From positions 40,657,002-40,721,001 of the forward strand of contig NC_091158.1 in assembly GCF_040958095.1 (NCBI RefSeq): DNA of 64,000 nucleotides, read 5' to 3'. The notes under the pieces are model-generated. The model ran no database searches, was not told where the DNA came from, and saw nothing but the letters and a program-made list of their open reading frames with translations. Position 1 is the stretch's first letter. Each line of letters opens with the position of its first letter. This document shows, piece after piece, positions 1 through 10,723 of this stretch. This DNA comes from Procambarus clarkii. Its lineage: Eukaryota > Arthropoda > Malacostraca > Decapoda > Cambaridae. A program made the translations under genes and the position numbers.

Positions 1-48
<48 letters not shown>

Positions 49-108
49 TATATATATATACAAATATATATATATACAAATATATATATATACACATATA
101 TATATAAT
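1..108. repeat. (TA)n microsatellite, interrupted
   Basis: Alternating TA with CACATA and CAAATA interruptions, running from the window edge. It abuts the poly(A)-like 3' end of a minus-strand LINE fragment. Confidence 0.95.
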
Positions 109-119
109 TATACTTTATA

Positions 120-800
120 ATTTTTTTTTATTGGGGGGAGGGGATATTGCTGTTCGGGCCCTAAGCCTCTGGCTGGCCCACTAAGTGTTGCTTGTTTCTG
201 TTTTACTTGGGCGGAGAATGAGTATTCATGACTTGTATGGTCACTTCAGTGAGATTTTGCCATATGTTTTTAACAACTTCTTCTGCTCTGTTGAATCTAC
301 ATTGAAATCTTAATGGGTTTGTAACTGTGCACTGTGTTAGATTAAGGTCCCAGTTGGCTGTCGGGCATTTCTCCAGTGTTGACATTTCCTCTCATCTTCC
401 AGAACCTGTAAGCCTATTTCTCATGCACATGGGTATCCAAGCCTGATGCGATGTAAGTGTACTTCTGTTGTTCTACTGCTCCCCTTCATCAAACTAAGTG
501 GTTCATAGTTGGTTGAACTCTTGTACCAACCTGCGAATCCTAATGTGGCAACTGCTGTGTGGGTTCACTGTACATCTTTTGAACTGCTGTTTCTAATTAT
601 TTTCTTAATCTGTGATTGACTCTGTGGTGTGTAAATGTCTCCATTTCTTCTCTTAGTTGCAAGTTTTGCTGCTTCGTCTGCAATGTCATTTCCTATTATT
701 CCCACATGATTTTAATATATAATGTGGTGAAGGTGTAATAGTGTATTGTTTATCCCTCCCCCTATATTTTTCGCACTAATACTTGACACAGCCAGTTCTT
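120..800 (-). pseudogene. LINE ORF2 3' end: RNase H remnant plus C-terminal Cys/His region
   Basis: Read on the minus strand, positions 715-620 give an RNase H-like stretch (NHVGIIGNDIADEAAKLATK), the usual end of the RNase H domain in I/Jockey-group non-LTR retrotransposons. Around 480-400 is HLHRIRLGYPCA, and then a 60-residue open segment (385-203) that begins in a Cys-rich patch. Stop codons and frame changes separate the pieces, so the copy is dead. It ends at about 120 with AATAAAAAAAAA on the minus strand, which looks like a retrotransposon tail against the (TA)n tract. RNase H assignment is good; clade assignment is inference. Confidence 0.7.
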
Positions 801-2825
801 AAAGCCCAAACGATTTAGGTTTGGATGTAAAAGAAGAGGTTATAACAGCAAGAATCCAGTTACTGGCCCAAAGTGGTCGTAGCAACACCTCACGTGCCAC
901 TTCAGCAAGGTCTCTCGTCAGCTTGCTTGCTGCCACGTTTGTGATCTGCTTTAATACAATCATTGTAGAGCGTCAACACGACGTTGGTCAGAAGGACTGG
1001 CAGGCTCCAGTGTAGCCACATCCAGCCACGAGACCGATCATAGTGAAGATCAGCCATTCAGATCGTGTGGTATGAGTGTGTGAGGCTGGCATAATATAAG
1101 TGTTGAACTCTGTTTGATCACGTTATTATCAATCTATGCGTCGACCGCTTTTATAAGCCCGAATTACATTGCCACACACCCAAGTTGTTTAGATTTCAGG
1201 TAAAGACAAACACAACAGTGACAAGTGACTGTGAAGTATTGTGATTGTTTCACCTATCAGAGTGAATTTGTATCTTAGTGAATATGTATCTTACACACAC
1301 ACAAAGCACATTTACATGTATGTTCATGTTCTATTGACTTCCTGTCATTCGTGTCATTATTGTGTTTGTACATGCCATTATATTGGTTTTCCGAGTATTC
1401 AGTTTGAAACTCCTGTGTTTCCCTTGCATCCAGCAGTGTTAGGAAAGCCATGTTTGTAATTAGCTGTCTACGAAAGTATTAAGACAAAATTATACACTCG
1501 TGAACCACAATATGGATTAATTGAGGCATTCCTGTGTCCCTTTGAAGCGATATTAGCTTAGACGACACCAATCTAATGTAACAAACGCACTCTATGCAAT
1601 AGTACATTAGTTATAGTGAATAAACATTGCTACATTTCACATTTTTCTTTGCAAAAGAGCCCTCTTTAAATATTTCCCTTTTCATAACTGTCGTCAGCAC
1701 TAATACTCTAATGTTTACAACACTGAAAACAAATACTCTAAAGTTTTCAACACCGTATGGCTAAAGGCTAAAAGCCTTGAGCCATTAATTACAAATTTTA
1801 ATAAGGACCTATTCAGAAGTTTTTCAGAGTGCCCTTGTTGCATCTTGAAATCTGATGACCACAGTGAACAGGGAACAGGTGAAGAACAAACGAGATATTG
1901 GACAAGATAACCTTCGGGTAAGCAGGGAAGTAGGTATAGCAGAAGAAAAGACGATGATAAGAAACGTCGAAGTCGGAGAGACAGAGCCCGGGCTAAACCC
2001 AGCTTCATGGTAGTTCTGAGGCTCTCAACAACCTGGCCAGCTAGGCAAGGAGGCGAGGACGGCGGTCCTCTTGGGTCGTGGAGTCTTCATTCTTCTGTGA
2101 TGCTGAAGTCTTCTTTCTTCTTTGATGCTGAAGTCTTCTGTCTTTAACGTCGGTCTTCACGGTGGCGAAAATGGCATCCTCCAATTCCGAACAGGCAAAA
2201 TTAAGTCCTTATTTCCCTAAATAAAGGGAAGAAGACGGCTGCCTTCACTTGATGATGGCTATATTTTCTTTGTTAATTTGGCGTCTTTTAGCTCGCTGGT
2301 GCCTTGATGCAACCCTTCACTGCTGGTCGGGGTTTGGGCCGTCGGACGTGTCGATGATATCAATCGTTGTTCTGCTGCTAGGGGTCGGGGTCTTCCTGTT
2401 TTGCCAGGTTACATAGGTCCTTCAGGGCAGAGGAGATGAGTCCCCCGTTCTTTAGGCATTCTGTCTAGTTCTGCACGGCCGTGATCGCGTGCCACTTCTG
2501 GTGTGAGTGGAGACGGGAACAGGTGAAGCCTGCCAACAAGGACGCCCCACAGAGAGGACAATTTACTAAGTGCACCCTGTGTATATATACGTGCTCTCAT
2601 AGTTGCAACAGTTCAATTGGCATTTTTTAAAACTGTCAGCCATTGGAAAGTGGCAAAGTTGTATGCAACAGTGTCGGGGAAAAGCAAATTTCCACACAGT
2701 TGAAGTGTTAGAACAAATATGAAGCTGAACTTGATCTTAGGTGAACTCAAAGAACAGCACTCATATTAATGTATTGATTGCACTAGGTATGTAAAGATGA
2801 AAAAGTACAGCACTTTCAATCACCG
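801..2825. other. No recognised gene
   Basis: About 2 kb of moderate-complexity sequence with only short open frames (such as 64 codons at 821-1015) that match no family I recognise. There are no clear terminal repeats, tRNA-like boxes or splice-bounded exons. It may hold decayed transposon DNA. Confidence 0.4.
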
Positions 2826-2990
2826 TGGCAGAACGGGAGACATCTCCCGTCACGCAGGGTGCAGTTGCACCTCCACAGATCTACAGTATCATCTACTGAT
2901 ACTGGTTATGGCTCAAAAGGGCCACCACTTACGGGCTATTCATGCCCGTGCCACCTTTTGGATGGCTTAATCTTCATCAATCAACCGTGG
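2826..2990 (+). repeat. LINE or SINE 3'-end-like module with TCAA tail
   Basis: Contains the near-palindrome GGGAGACATCTCCC, then a block reading TACTGATACTGG...GGGCCACCACTTACGGGC...GCCCGTGCCACC, and ends in an imperfect TCAA tail (TTCATCAATCAA). A second diverged copy of the ACTTACGGGCT...CCCGTG block lies at 4906-4985, just after the ORF1 below. The family is therefore probably the 3' or 5' non-coding part of that LINE. Confidence 0.45.
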
Positions 2991-3342
2991 CAGATAACAC
3001 CTTTTGGCATTTAACGCCTATATTCTACACCAAAAGCTAATCACTGAACTCTCTTGCTCAGCTTGCTGCTAAAATAAGTACCTTAGTACTTAAATTAACA
3101 GTCTACAAACTTAAAGCAACCCTACACAGACCACACGCACTGACGGATCTCTCAACTCGGCTTCGACGGAGGGCAGGAAGTATCGTCATTGTTAATTAGC
3201 CGGACGGCATCACAGTACAGAAGAATGTAGGGATCAGTAATTGGCCATCCACCTTTGCAAGGTGAACTGTTAACTAACCTTGTAGCATTTACAGAGAACA
3301 GACGGGGGAGACATCTCCCGCCAACACATCACAAGGAGCAGT

Positions 3343-4819
3343 GTGGTCACAATGCTACCCAATCCTCATAAGTTTAGAGCGACTCCACTTGACGGTCATG
3401 CTATCGGGAGAAGCAATACTTTAAAGGTCCTGAAGGACGTTACTGGCCTCGAATCCGCTGACATTAGTCAGAAAGATGAAGATATCGTGCTCTTTTTTTC
3501 ATGTGAAGAGGAGCTAGAAAAACTCCTCACTAACGATGCCATTCTTCGCAAAGAGCACTACCTACATCCTCACTTCCCACGTCAGTTCCTGGCCGGAAGA
3601 ACTGTTTTTACCAGCAGGACCAGCCGGTGGATCGCTGAGCGACCTCAACATCATATCATGGACAATATCGAGGACGAAAATCCAAACCTGTCGGTATTCA
3701 ACCTAGTGTGGTCCAACACCGACAAAACAACAATGAAGATTACGTTCACCACCATAGCTGCGGCCACCCAGGCTGCCACACAAGGATTCTACTGCTTCGG
3801 CCAAAAAATACCACCACACCAAATAAAAAAGGAACTATTCCATGAGATCCAGCAGGGCTTTAAGTCCTACGAGCTCTCCCACCCGACCAACAAGTGTCAG
3901 CACCCTGTCCAGCCTGTGCACACTGGACCATCACTACTCCGTATGCAAGGCAACAGTCCATCGCTGCTTGCTCTGTGATGGCAATCACCCCGCAATTTCC
4001 TACCGCTGCCCCCGCAGACAGGAAAGCATCAAGGCCCAGGTTGAAGCCAAGAGAAACAACCCTTCTACCTCCGCAACCAGAGCCCCAAGTGTTCAACCCA
4101 CCACCTTAGCTCTCACTAGTCGACCAGAAGACTTTCCGGTCTTACCAACATGTGGCTCCTCCCAGCAGGCGACACAGCCTTCTCATTGAGAGCCCAAGGT
4201 CCCACAGGCTCCTTCACAGCCCCCAGCAACACGTGCAGGCATTATCCCTGGTGTTATTAGACTTGCGGAAAGGCTTGCAGGACCAGACAACCAGCACTTT
4301 GTCAGTGAACTAAATGCATTATACATAGACAATGGCCTGGCCCCCATCATAGCCACTAGCGTAAATCTCACTGCCTCCTCTACCACTCCGGAGACTACCA
4401 CCAGGACGACCAAGTGGTCAACTTCAACACCGACTCCAGAACCGCCCATGACCCGGGCGACACAAACAGAGGTAATTCCTTCTCCAGCTCCCAACACTCC
4501 TACCATCACTATCTCAGCAGCCGCGCTAGCAGACGTGCTGTCTACAAACGATAACAGCACCACCAGCGCTCCTGAAATAGCTACAACCACCAATCAACGA
4601 CACGTAAGCCTACCTAAGGCTGCAAGGCGAAAGACAAAAACGCCCACTACGGAGGTTACGGACTCCTCAGACGAGGAAATCATAGTAGGAGCTCCACCGC
4701 CGCATCACAAATACGACACCTACACGGTTCAAGACATCCTCATGGAGGCCACGTCACCAAACTCTAACGACAGCACTGCTCAGGCAAAGTCGCAGGCAAA
4801 GAAAAAACGGAAAACCTAG
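3343..4819 (+). pseudogene. LINE ORF1 (Gag-like, zinc-knuckle), broken
   Basis: A 211-codon frame from the ATG at 3352 runs to about 3900, where the reading shifts into the frame of 3842-4189. That part carries a Cys/His cluster typical of ORF1 of Jockey/I-group LINEs (YELSHPTNKC, then CTLDHHYSVC, then CLLCDGNHPAISYRCPRR). After a stop at 4189 the same frame reopens downstream of 4190 as a Thr/Ser/Pro-rich stretch with an acidic patch (DSSDEE) and a Lys/Arg-rich end (KSQAKKKRKT) at 4819. ORF1 proteins of this kind bind the element RNA. One frameshift and one stop break the copy. The upstream DNA repeats the GGGAGACATCTCCC-type motif (3306-3319), consistent with an element 5' region. No endonuclease or reverse transcriptase follows directly. 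Confidence 0.65.
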
Positions 4820-4879
4820 AGGTCTACACTAACCCCACCAGCTCCATAACTGGTATAGCCAGCCCTCCAGGCTGAAAAC

Positions 4880-4995
4880 CATCATGAAGACCCCAATCCA
4901 TCGCCAGATCTTTAGTATTAGTCACTGATACAGATAATGGCTCCAAAGAGCCTCCACTTACGGGCTCACCATAGCCCGTGCTACTGGAACTTATT
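4880..4995 (+). repeat. Second copy of the ACTTACGGGCT module
   Basis: Positions 4906-4985 match 2885-2960 (TACTGATAC-type start, GGCTC.AAAG.G.C.CCACTTACGGGCT, then GCCCGTGC). The spacing places it immediately after the ORF1 stop. Confidence 0.5.
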
Positions 4996-5175
4996 GTTCT
5001 GAGTAGTGAATCTTAAACAACAGCAGCAACATTGTAGCATTTACAATTCTTCAAGCCATTCCAGTAGACTGCATAGTTATTTCACGCTCCCTTTCCTCAT
5101 TAATAATAAAATTGTAACATTCTTTTTCTCCGAAGCTAGACATCTATATATTTGCGAACTTAATAAAGGGGATTA

Positions 5176-5720
5176 CTTCAAAGTGATGCGGGTCTCCTCT
5201 CACACCGGGCGGCAAGAACCTGATAATGTGGAGTCCCTTGCTAAGCTTGCAGTAAATAATGACAAGGCTGAAGGCAGTCTTTGGCTGTCAAAAATATCTA
5301 AAAAAAAACGACATTAGCTATTAGACGAGAACTCTTAAGAGAATTTGAAGAAAGCAGGAGGACTGCATAAAGGAACTAGCACGTCCTTGACTATAGCAAT
5401 GTGTCAAACCAGACACTTGTACATAACAAGTAACAGCATCAGTAGACTGACTGACCTTGTCACAGCTCGACAACAACTTCGCTACAAGTATTTCTGACAG
5501 ACTGACACCCAAGATGACCTCACCGACATAAAGTGTAAAGGGTGTGAACTTAGAGAAGGACACACGCTAGAACATTATATTTTAAATTGTGTCATAGTTT
5601 TGCAAATTAGAGATCATTCTTAACTCACGTCGCATGAAACGTCAACTCTATTATTGTATTTGATAAAACATCTGAAATTCTTGAGCACTGTTCCCACATG
5701 CTGCTTTAAGGAGAAAAAGG
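5176..5720 (+). pseudogene. LINE ORF2 C-terminal fragment (RNase H end and Cys/His region)
   Basis: The frame at 5185-5317 reads like the end of an RNase H domain (VSSHTGRQEPDNVESLAKLA). Further on, a short stretch near 5460-5500 (LVTARQQLRYKYF) and then KCKGCELREGHTLEHYILNC (5530-5592) match the zinc-finger-like C-terminus of LINE ORF2. Stops and frameshifts interrupt it. It follows the ORF1 relic on the same strand, so the two may be remains of one element with the endonuclease and RT deleted. Confidence 0.6.
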
Positions 5721-5814
5721 ACATATGAATGATTAAAACATAACCTGACTATTACTGAAGTCCTACTACAGGGAAAGTGGACAGTTCCACTTTCTGGAAA
5801 CTTTCCTATTTAAA

Positions 5815-5935
5815 ACTACTCATAGCCCAGTTGATAGAGCTACGACCGCTCACGCATGTGGTCCTGGGTTTAAGACTCGTATACTGCAGGTGAAGGGAAC
5901 TTAACCTGTGTAGCCTGCAGAATGAAAATTATAAA
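5815..5935 (+). mobile_element. tRNA-derived SINE fragment
   Basis: A-box-like TAGCCCAGTTGATAGAGC (5823-5840) and B-box-like GGTTTAAGACTC (5867-5878) lie at tRNA-like spacing. There is no closed acceptor stem, so this is a SINE head rather than a tRNA gene. Confidence 0.5.
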
Positions 5936-6166
5936 CAGCAACTCTTCTAAGGTGAAAAATATTTTATGTATTAGCATTAGATGTTCCTGCAATGTATAAT
6001 ATTATGCTATACATGCATAGATGTTGCAGTGTAAGAAGCCAGTTAGTTGGTTGGTGTTACTGTTATAAGGTGTGGAGAGTAGCTCAAGTTTAAAGTCAAA
6101 TTACCCGCTGAAGTCAGATTAAGTTTGTTTGTGATCTCTGTAATCCTATTTACGGTCCTGTGTAAA

Positions 6167-6313
6167 AGATGGTTAAGCACTCACAGGATGGGTAAGCGCT
6201 CACAGGATGGGTAAGTGCTCACAGACAATGGGTAAGTGCTCACACAGAAAGGGTAAGTGCTCACAGGATGGGTAAGAACTCCCAGGATGGGTAAGCGGTC
6301 ACAGGATGGGTAA
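6167..6313. repeat. Minisatellite, unit about 19-21 bp
   Basis: Seven or eight imperfect copies of GGATGGGTAAGTGCTCACA in tandem. Confidence 0.9.
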
Positions 6314-6420
6314 CTGGAGCACAATAACCTGCATGGTTCCCACACCAACAGTCAGATCACTGAGCCAAATAACACTCACAAAACATAATACATTCACTTC
6401 AACTCATCCATATATATTTG

Positions 6421-6460
6421 AGTTTTATTGTTGTTATTATTATTATTATTATTAATAAAA

Positions 6461-6491
<31 letters not shown>

Positions 6492-6492
6492 C
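6421..6492. repeat. (ATT)n/(AAT)n inverted microsatellite
   Basis: ATT repeats, then AAT repeats, then ATT again; the opposing blocks can pair as a hairpin. Confidence 0.85.
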
Positions 6493-6494
6493 AT

Positions 6495-6630
6495 CCACAC
6501 CCAAAAATCACAAAGGCATGAAATACCTGAAGCAGAAACCACAGGAGCAAACCGAAGATTCGCACCAACGTTCTGGATCCCCCAAGCCACGCGACTTAAC
6601 CCAGTCGACCATGCTACGCTGTAAGTAATT
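6495..6630 (-). mobile_element. tRNA-derived SINE, minus strand
   Basis: On the minus strand there is an A box TGGTCGACTGG (6611-6601) followed at tRNA-like distance by a B box GGTGCGAATCT (6566-6556). The element then runs into the ATT-repeat tail at 6492, the normal place for a SINE simple-repeat tail. Confidence 0.55.
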
Positions 6631-6710
6631 AAACCTGGGCTCGTAAAGGGGCGCGTCTGAGGGGACCCAGAACACTAGTTCTTATCCCAAGATTACTCCA
6701 TTGACTTTAG

Positions 6711-6711
<1 letters not shown>

Positions 6712-6767
<56 letters not shown>
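6712..6767. repeat. (ATT)n microsatellite
   Basis: Uninterrupted ATT repeats ending in ACTACTACTT. Confidence 0.95.

Positions 6768-7683
<916 letters not shown>

Positions 7684-7755
<72 letters not shown>
7684..7755. repeat. (TA)n microsatellite
   Basis: Separates the two fold-back elements. Confidence 0.95.
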
Positions 7756-7758
<3 letters not shown>

Positions 7759-8141
7759 GTACCTAATAGCCAGAACGCACTTCTATGTCTACTATGCAAG
7801 GCCCGATTTGCCAAATAAGCCAAGTTTTCATGAATTAATTGTTTTTGGACTACCTAACCTACCTAACCTAACCTAACCTAACGTTTTCGGCTACCTAACG
7901 TAACCAAACCTATAAAGATAGGTAAGGTTAGGTTAGGTAGGGTTGGTTAGGTTCGGTCATATAGCTACGTTATTTTTAACTCCAATAAAAAAAAATTGAC
8001 CTCATACATAATGAAATGGGTAGCTTTATCATTTCATAAGGAAAAAAATAGAGAAAATATATTAATTCATGAAAACTTGGCTTATTAGTCAAATCGGGCC
8101 TTGCATAGTAGGCTGAGAAGTGCATTCTGGCTACTAGGTAC

Positions 8142-8144
<3 letters not shown>
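7756..8144. mobile_element. 389-bp fold-back MITE-like element, copy 2 (inverted)
   Basis: Same length and termini as copy 1 (GTCGTACC...GGTACGAC), with the internal TTAGG-like runs and the poly(A/T) segment in reverse order, so it is oriented opposite to copy 1. There are several substitutions between the copies. It is flanked by (TA)n on both sides. Confidence 0.8.

Positions 8145-8207
<63 letters not shown>
8145..8207. repeat. (TA)n microsatellite
   Basis: Pure TA repeat between the fold-back element and the SINE dimer. Confidence 0.95.
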
Positions 8208-8211
<4 letters not shown>

Positions 8212-8783
8212 ACTTTAGAACACTTTCCCACCAGGAGACTCGAACCCTAGCCAGCACAGAAGCCTTCCAGCAACTAGCATAACAGGTACGCCTTAACCCG
8301 CTCCACCACCCGCTCAGACCCTTAAAAGAGATGGTAATTTCGGAGTATTTAAATACCCCAAAGATCAACACCTCCCAAGAGCACCAGAGCAAGTGAGGGG
8401 TCATTTATACGTTAATTTCATCAAGTCCCTGTTAATATGGGAAGACACAGTGTCTCTGCTTAAGGCACAACTCTCCTAAACACGAGAGTTAAGTATACAA
8501 CTTTAGAACACTTTCCCACCAGGAGACTCGAACCCTAGCCAGCACAGAAGCCTTCCAGCAACTGGCATAACAGGTACGCCTTAACCCGCTCCACCACCCG
8601 CTCAGACCCTTAAAAGAGATGGTAATTTCGGAGTATTTAAATACCCCAAAGATCAACACCTCCCAAGAGCACCAGAGCAAGTGAGGGGTCATTTATACGT
8701 TAATTTCATCAAGTCCCTGTTAATATGGGAAGACACAGTGTCTCTGCTTAAGGCACAACTCTCCTAAACACGAGAGTTAAGTA
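8208..8783 (-). mobile_element. tRNA-Leu-like SINE, tandem dimer of a 288-bp unit
   Basis: Two nearly identical 288-bp units start at 8208 and 8496; a third start (TACAACTTTAGAA) at 8784 is cut off by AT-rich repeat. On the minus strand each unit has an A-box region GGTGGAGCGGGTTAAGGCGT and a B box GGGTTCGAGTCTC, with the long spacing of a class II (Leu/Ser) tRNA. The acceptor stem is absent, so these are SINEs rather than tRNA genes. Confidence 0.75.
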
Positions 8784-8787
8784 TACA

Positions 8788-8845
8788 ACTTTAGAATTAT
8801 ATATATGTATATATAATATATATTATATATATGTATATATAATAC

Positions 8846-8939
<94 letters not shown>

Positions 8940-8943
8940 GTGT
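8788..8943. repeat. AT repeat followed by (GT)n
   Basis: ATATAT-type repeat to about 8868, then (GT)n to about 8943. Confidence 0.95.
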
Positions 8944-8969
8944 GTATCACGAAAATAAACACGTGATTA

Positions 8970-9107
8970 AAAATGTGACAGTGCCTGACCACGGAGTAAA
9001 AATAAAAAAACAGGAATTTCCTTAAGTAATTTCGTATATTAACACATCTTCAGAAGGAGTCTTAAGGAAATTCCTGTTTCATTTTTCCTCCATGGTCTGA
9101 CACTGGC
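8970..9107. mobile_element. Short fold-back element
   Basis: A 17-bp perfect inverted repeat (ACAGGAATTTCCTTAAG at 9010-9026 with its complement at 9061-9077) extends outward with mismatches to about 50 bp per arm. It lies between (GT)n and (TA)n. Confidence 0.65.
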
Positions 9108-9125
9108 ATATATATATATATATAT

Positions 9126-9826
9126 TGTGACGATAATCTCCTTCAAGAGATTGAGCCTGCTCTTCCCTCCAAAAATACGTCGATACATCTATATAAAACT
9201 ACTATGGAAGAAATGTCCAACAACGACAACAACATCTCCAAGGTTTGCCAGAGAGCAAAACGTATGCAGCCAGGAACACCTGCCTCACCTCAAACCGCCA
9301 AACTACCTGTCTTGTTGCCGGCTCCTCGCTGATTGGCCGCCGGTCTGGCTGCAACTGCACTCCACCCACTATACTACTTGATGTCTGGGGCCGCCATGAC
9401 CTCAGTCCTCAGAATATTCAGTGCTTTCATACGGTTAACACTTCTCCCTGGTAGACTGAGCTTTGGCTTACGTGTACTAAGAGAGATGATAGCTTAAAGC
9501 CAATATTCCTGCACCTCTCATTTTATTGTATATTGCACAGCTTGTTATTGCTCACTTGTCTTAACGTAACTTTTCATTTTTTCATTTAATTATTCTTATT
9601 ATTTTGATTGATTGATTTTATTATACGAATTTGTATGTCCATTTTATTCATGTTTTGTTTATTTAACGTAATTAAAATTTCAATGTTAAAATTTACTTGT
9701 GTTTTGTGTGTCTTCTCCTTACCTTACCACAGACGAAGTTCCAGATTTTCTATTTTTTTTTAATTCTATGTGACGAGGCCATACCCCTAGCTTTGAACAG
9801 CCGAACACCAACGCGTTACCGTCACA
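9126..9826 (+). repeat. 5' LTR, 701 bp
   Basis: Begins TGTGACGATAATC and ends GCGTTACCGTCACA. By eye it differs from the 3' LTR at about five positions (roughly 99.3% identity). A TATATAAA box lies near 9190. The identity implies a recent insertion. Confidence 0.92.
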
Positions 9827-9833
9827 TATTATA

Positions 9834-9851
9834 TGGGGGCCTGTCCTAGGA
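9834..9851 (+). promoter_or_regulatory. Candidate primer binding site
   Basis: TGGGGGCCTGTCC, starting 7 bp after the LTR, resembles the tRNA-Pro-complementary primer site TGGGGGCTCGTCC with two mismatches. It is not an exact match and the offset is unusual, so the call is tentative. Confidence 0.35.
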
Positions 9852-10723
9852 GCTTCACTCAGGTACTGGTGCCAAGTGGTAATTTATGGTAAGCGTATTT
9901 AACTTTGTTAATGTAGCTTTTACTATTTTTCATATTCAATTTCATTTTTTATATGGTGCGGTGTATTGTGCATTACGAGAGTAACATATGGTGAAGGTGA
10001 GACAACTTTGGATTACGTGGAGACTGTAGGCCTCAGTCATACTCTTAATTGGTCATCTCTCCCTCCGTGTTATTACTCGTGTTTACCATCTTTGTCCCTT
10101 GGATATTTTTCATTTTTGACAGATCATCATATTGGTACCCTGGTACTGTGGTCTGCCCCGGGTCAAGAGTACCCAATCTTCTGCAATCTGACTGTAGGAG
10201 GACAAAGAGGGCCATAGTTCCTCTAGCTCGAACTTTAGTTGCTGAATTGGGACCTCAGCAGCAGTTCTCGTCACCAGTTGACACCTCGCACCCCTACACG
10301 TCAGTCAGAGATGATGATACATACAACGGTAGGGAATTAGCTTACTTTTTCAGAACACAAAAGTTCGCTAATTCTGTAAGTATCATACTAAATTCAGTAG
10401 GAAAAACTTGCTTTATGTCCTATAGAGACTCGGCAAGGTATGCCTACATCCTTGGACTACCAATTTTACTTTTGAGGCAATTAACTGTTTCATTTGTTTT
10501 CGAAACTCTGTTTCATTTGTTAGTAGGATTTTCTTGCCCTTATCCTCTTACATGAGTACCGGGTACAAGATTTCCTGCGCCCTTGATTTAAATTAATCAT
10601 TTAACATCTTTTACTTAACTTTAATTGTTAAAGATCCCACAGGATAGGTACCAGTTGCCACGTTGTCCTGTTTCTGACATTCACTGTTGAATATTCGTGT
10701 TACATTTATTTGCTAATTTCACC
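9852..10723 (+). other. Untranslated leader of the LTR element
   Basis: About 870 bp between the 5' LTR and the gag ATG. Short open frames here (such as 10049-10555) show no family features, and I take the region as leader RNA. Confidence 0.5.

Noticed and set aside
1715-2008. 97-codon minus-strand frame with a leader-like N-terminus
   Set aside because: No neighbouring coding signal, no homologue recognised, and within the range of chance open frames.
9127-9381. Two identical small genes at 9127-9381 and 14416-14670
   Set aside because: They begin with GTG at the LTR border and are simply the same frame in the two LTRs; in the right LTR another frame carries the end of pol.
10049-10555. 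168-codon membrane-like protein before gag
   Set aside because: It lies in the leader of the LTR element, with no family match and a composition expected from AT-rich non-coding DNA. An envelope gene would be expected after pol.
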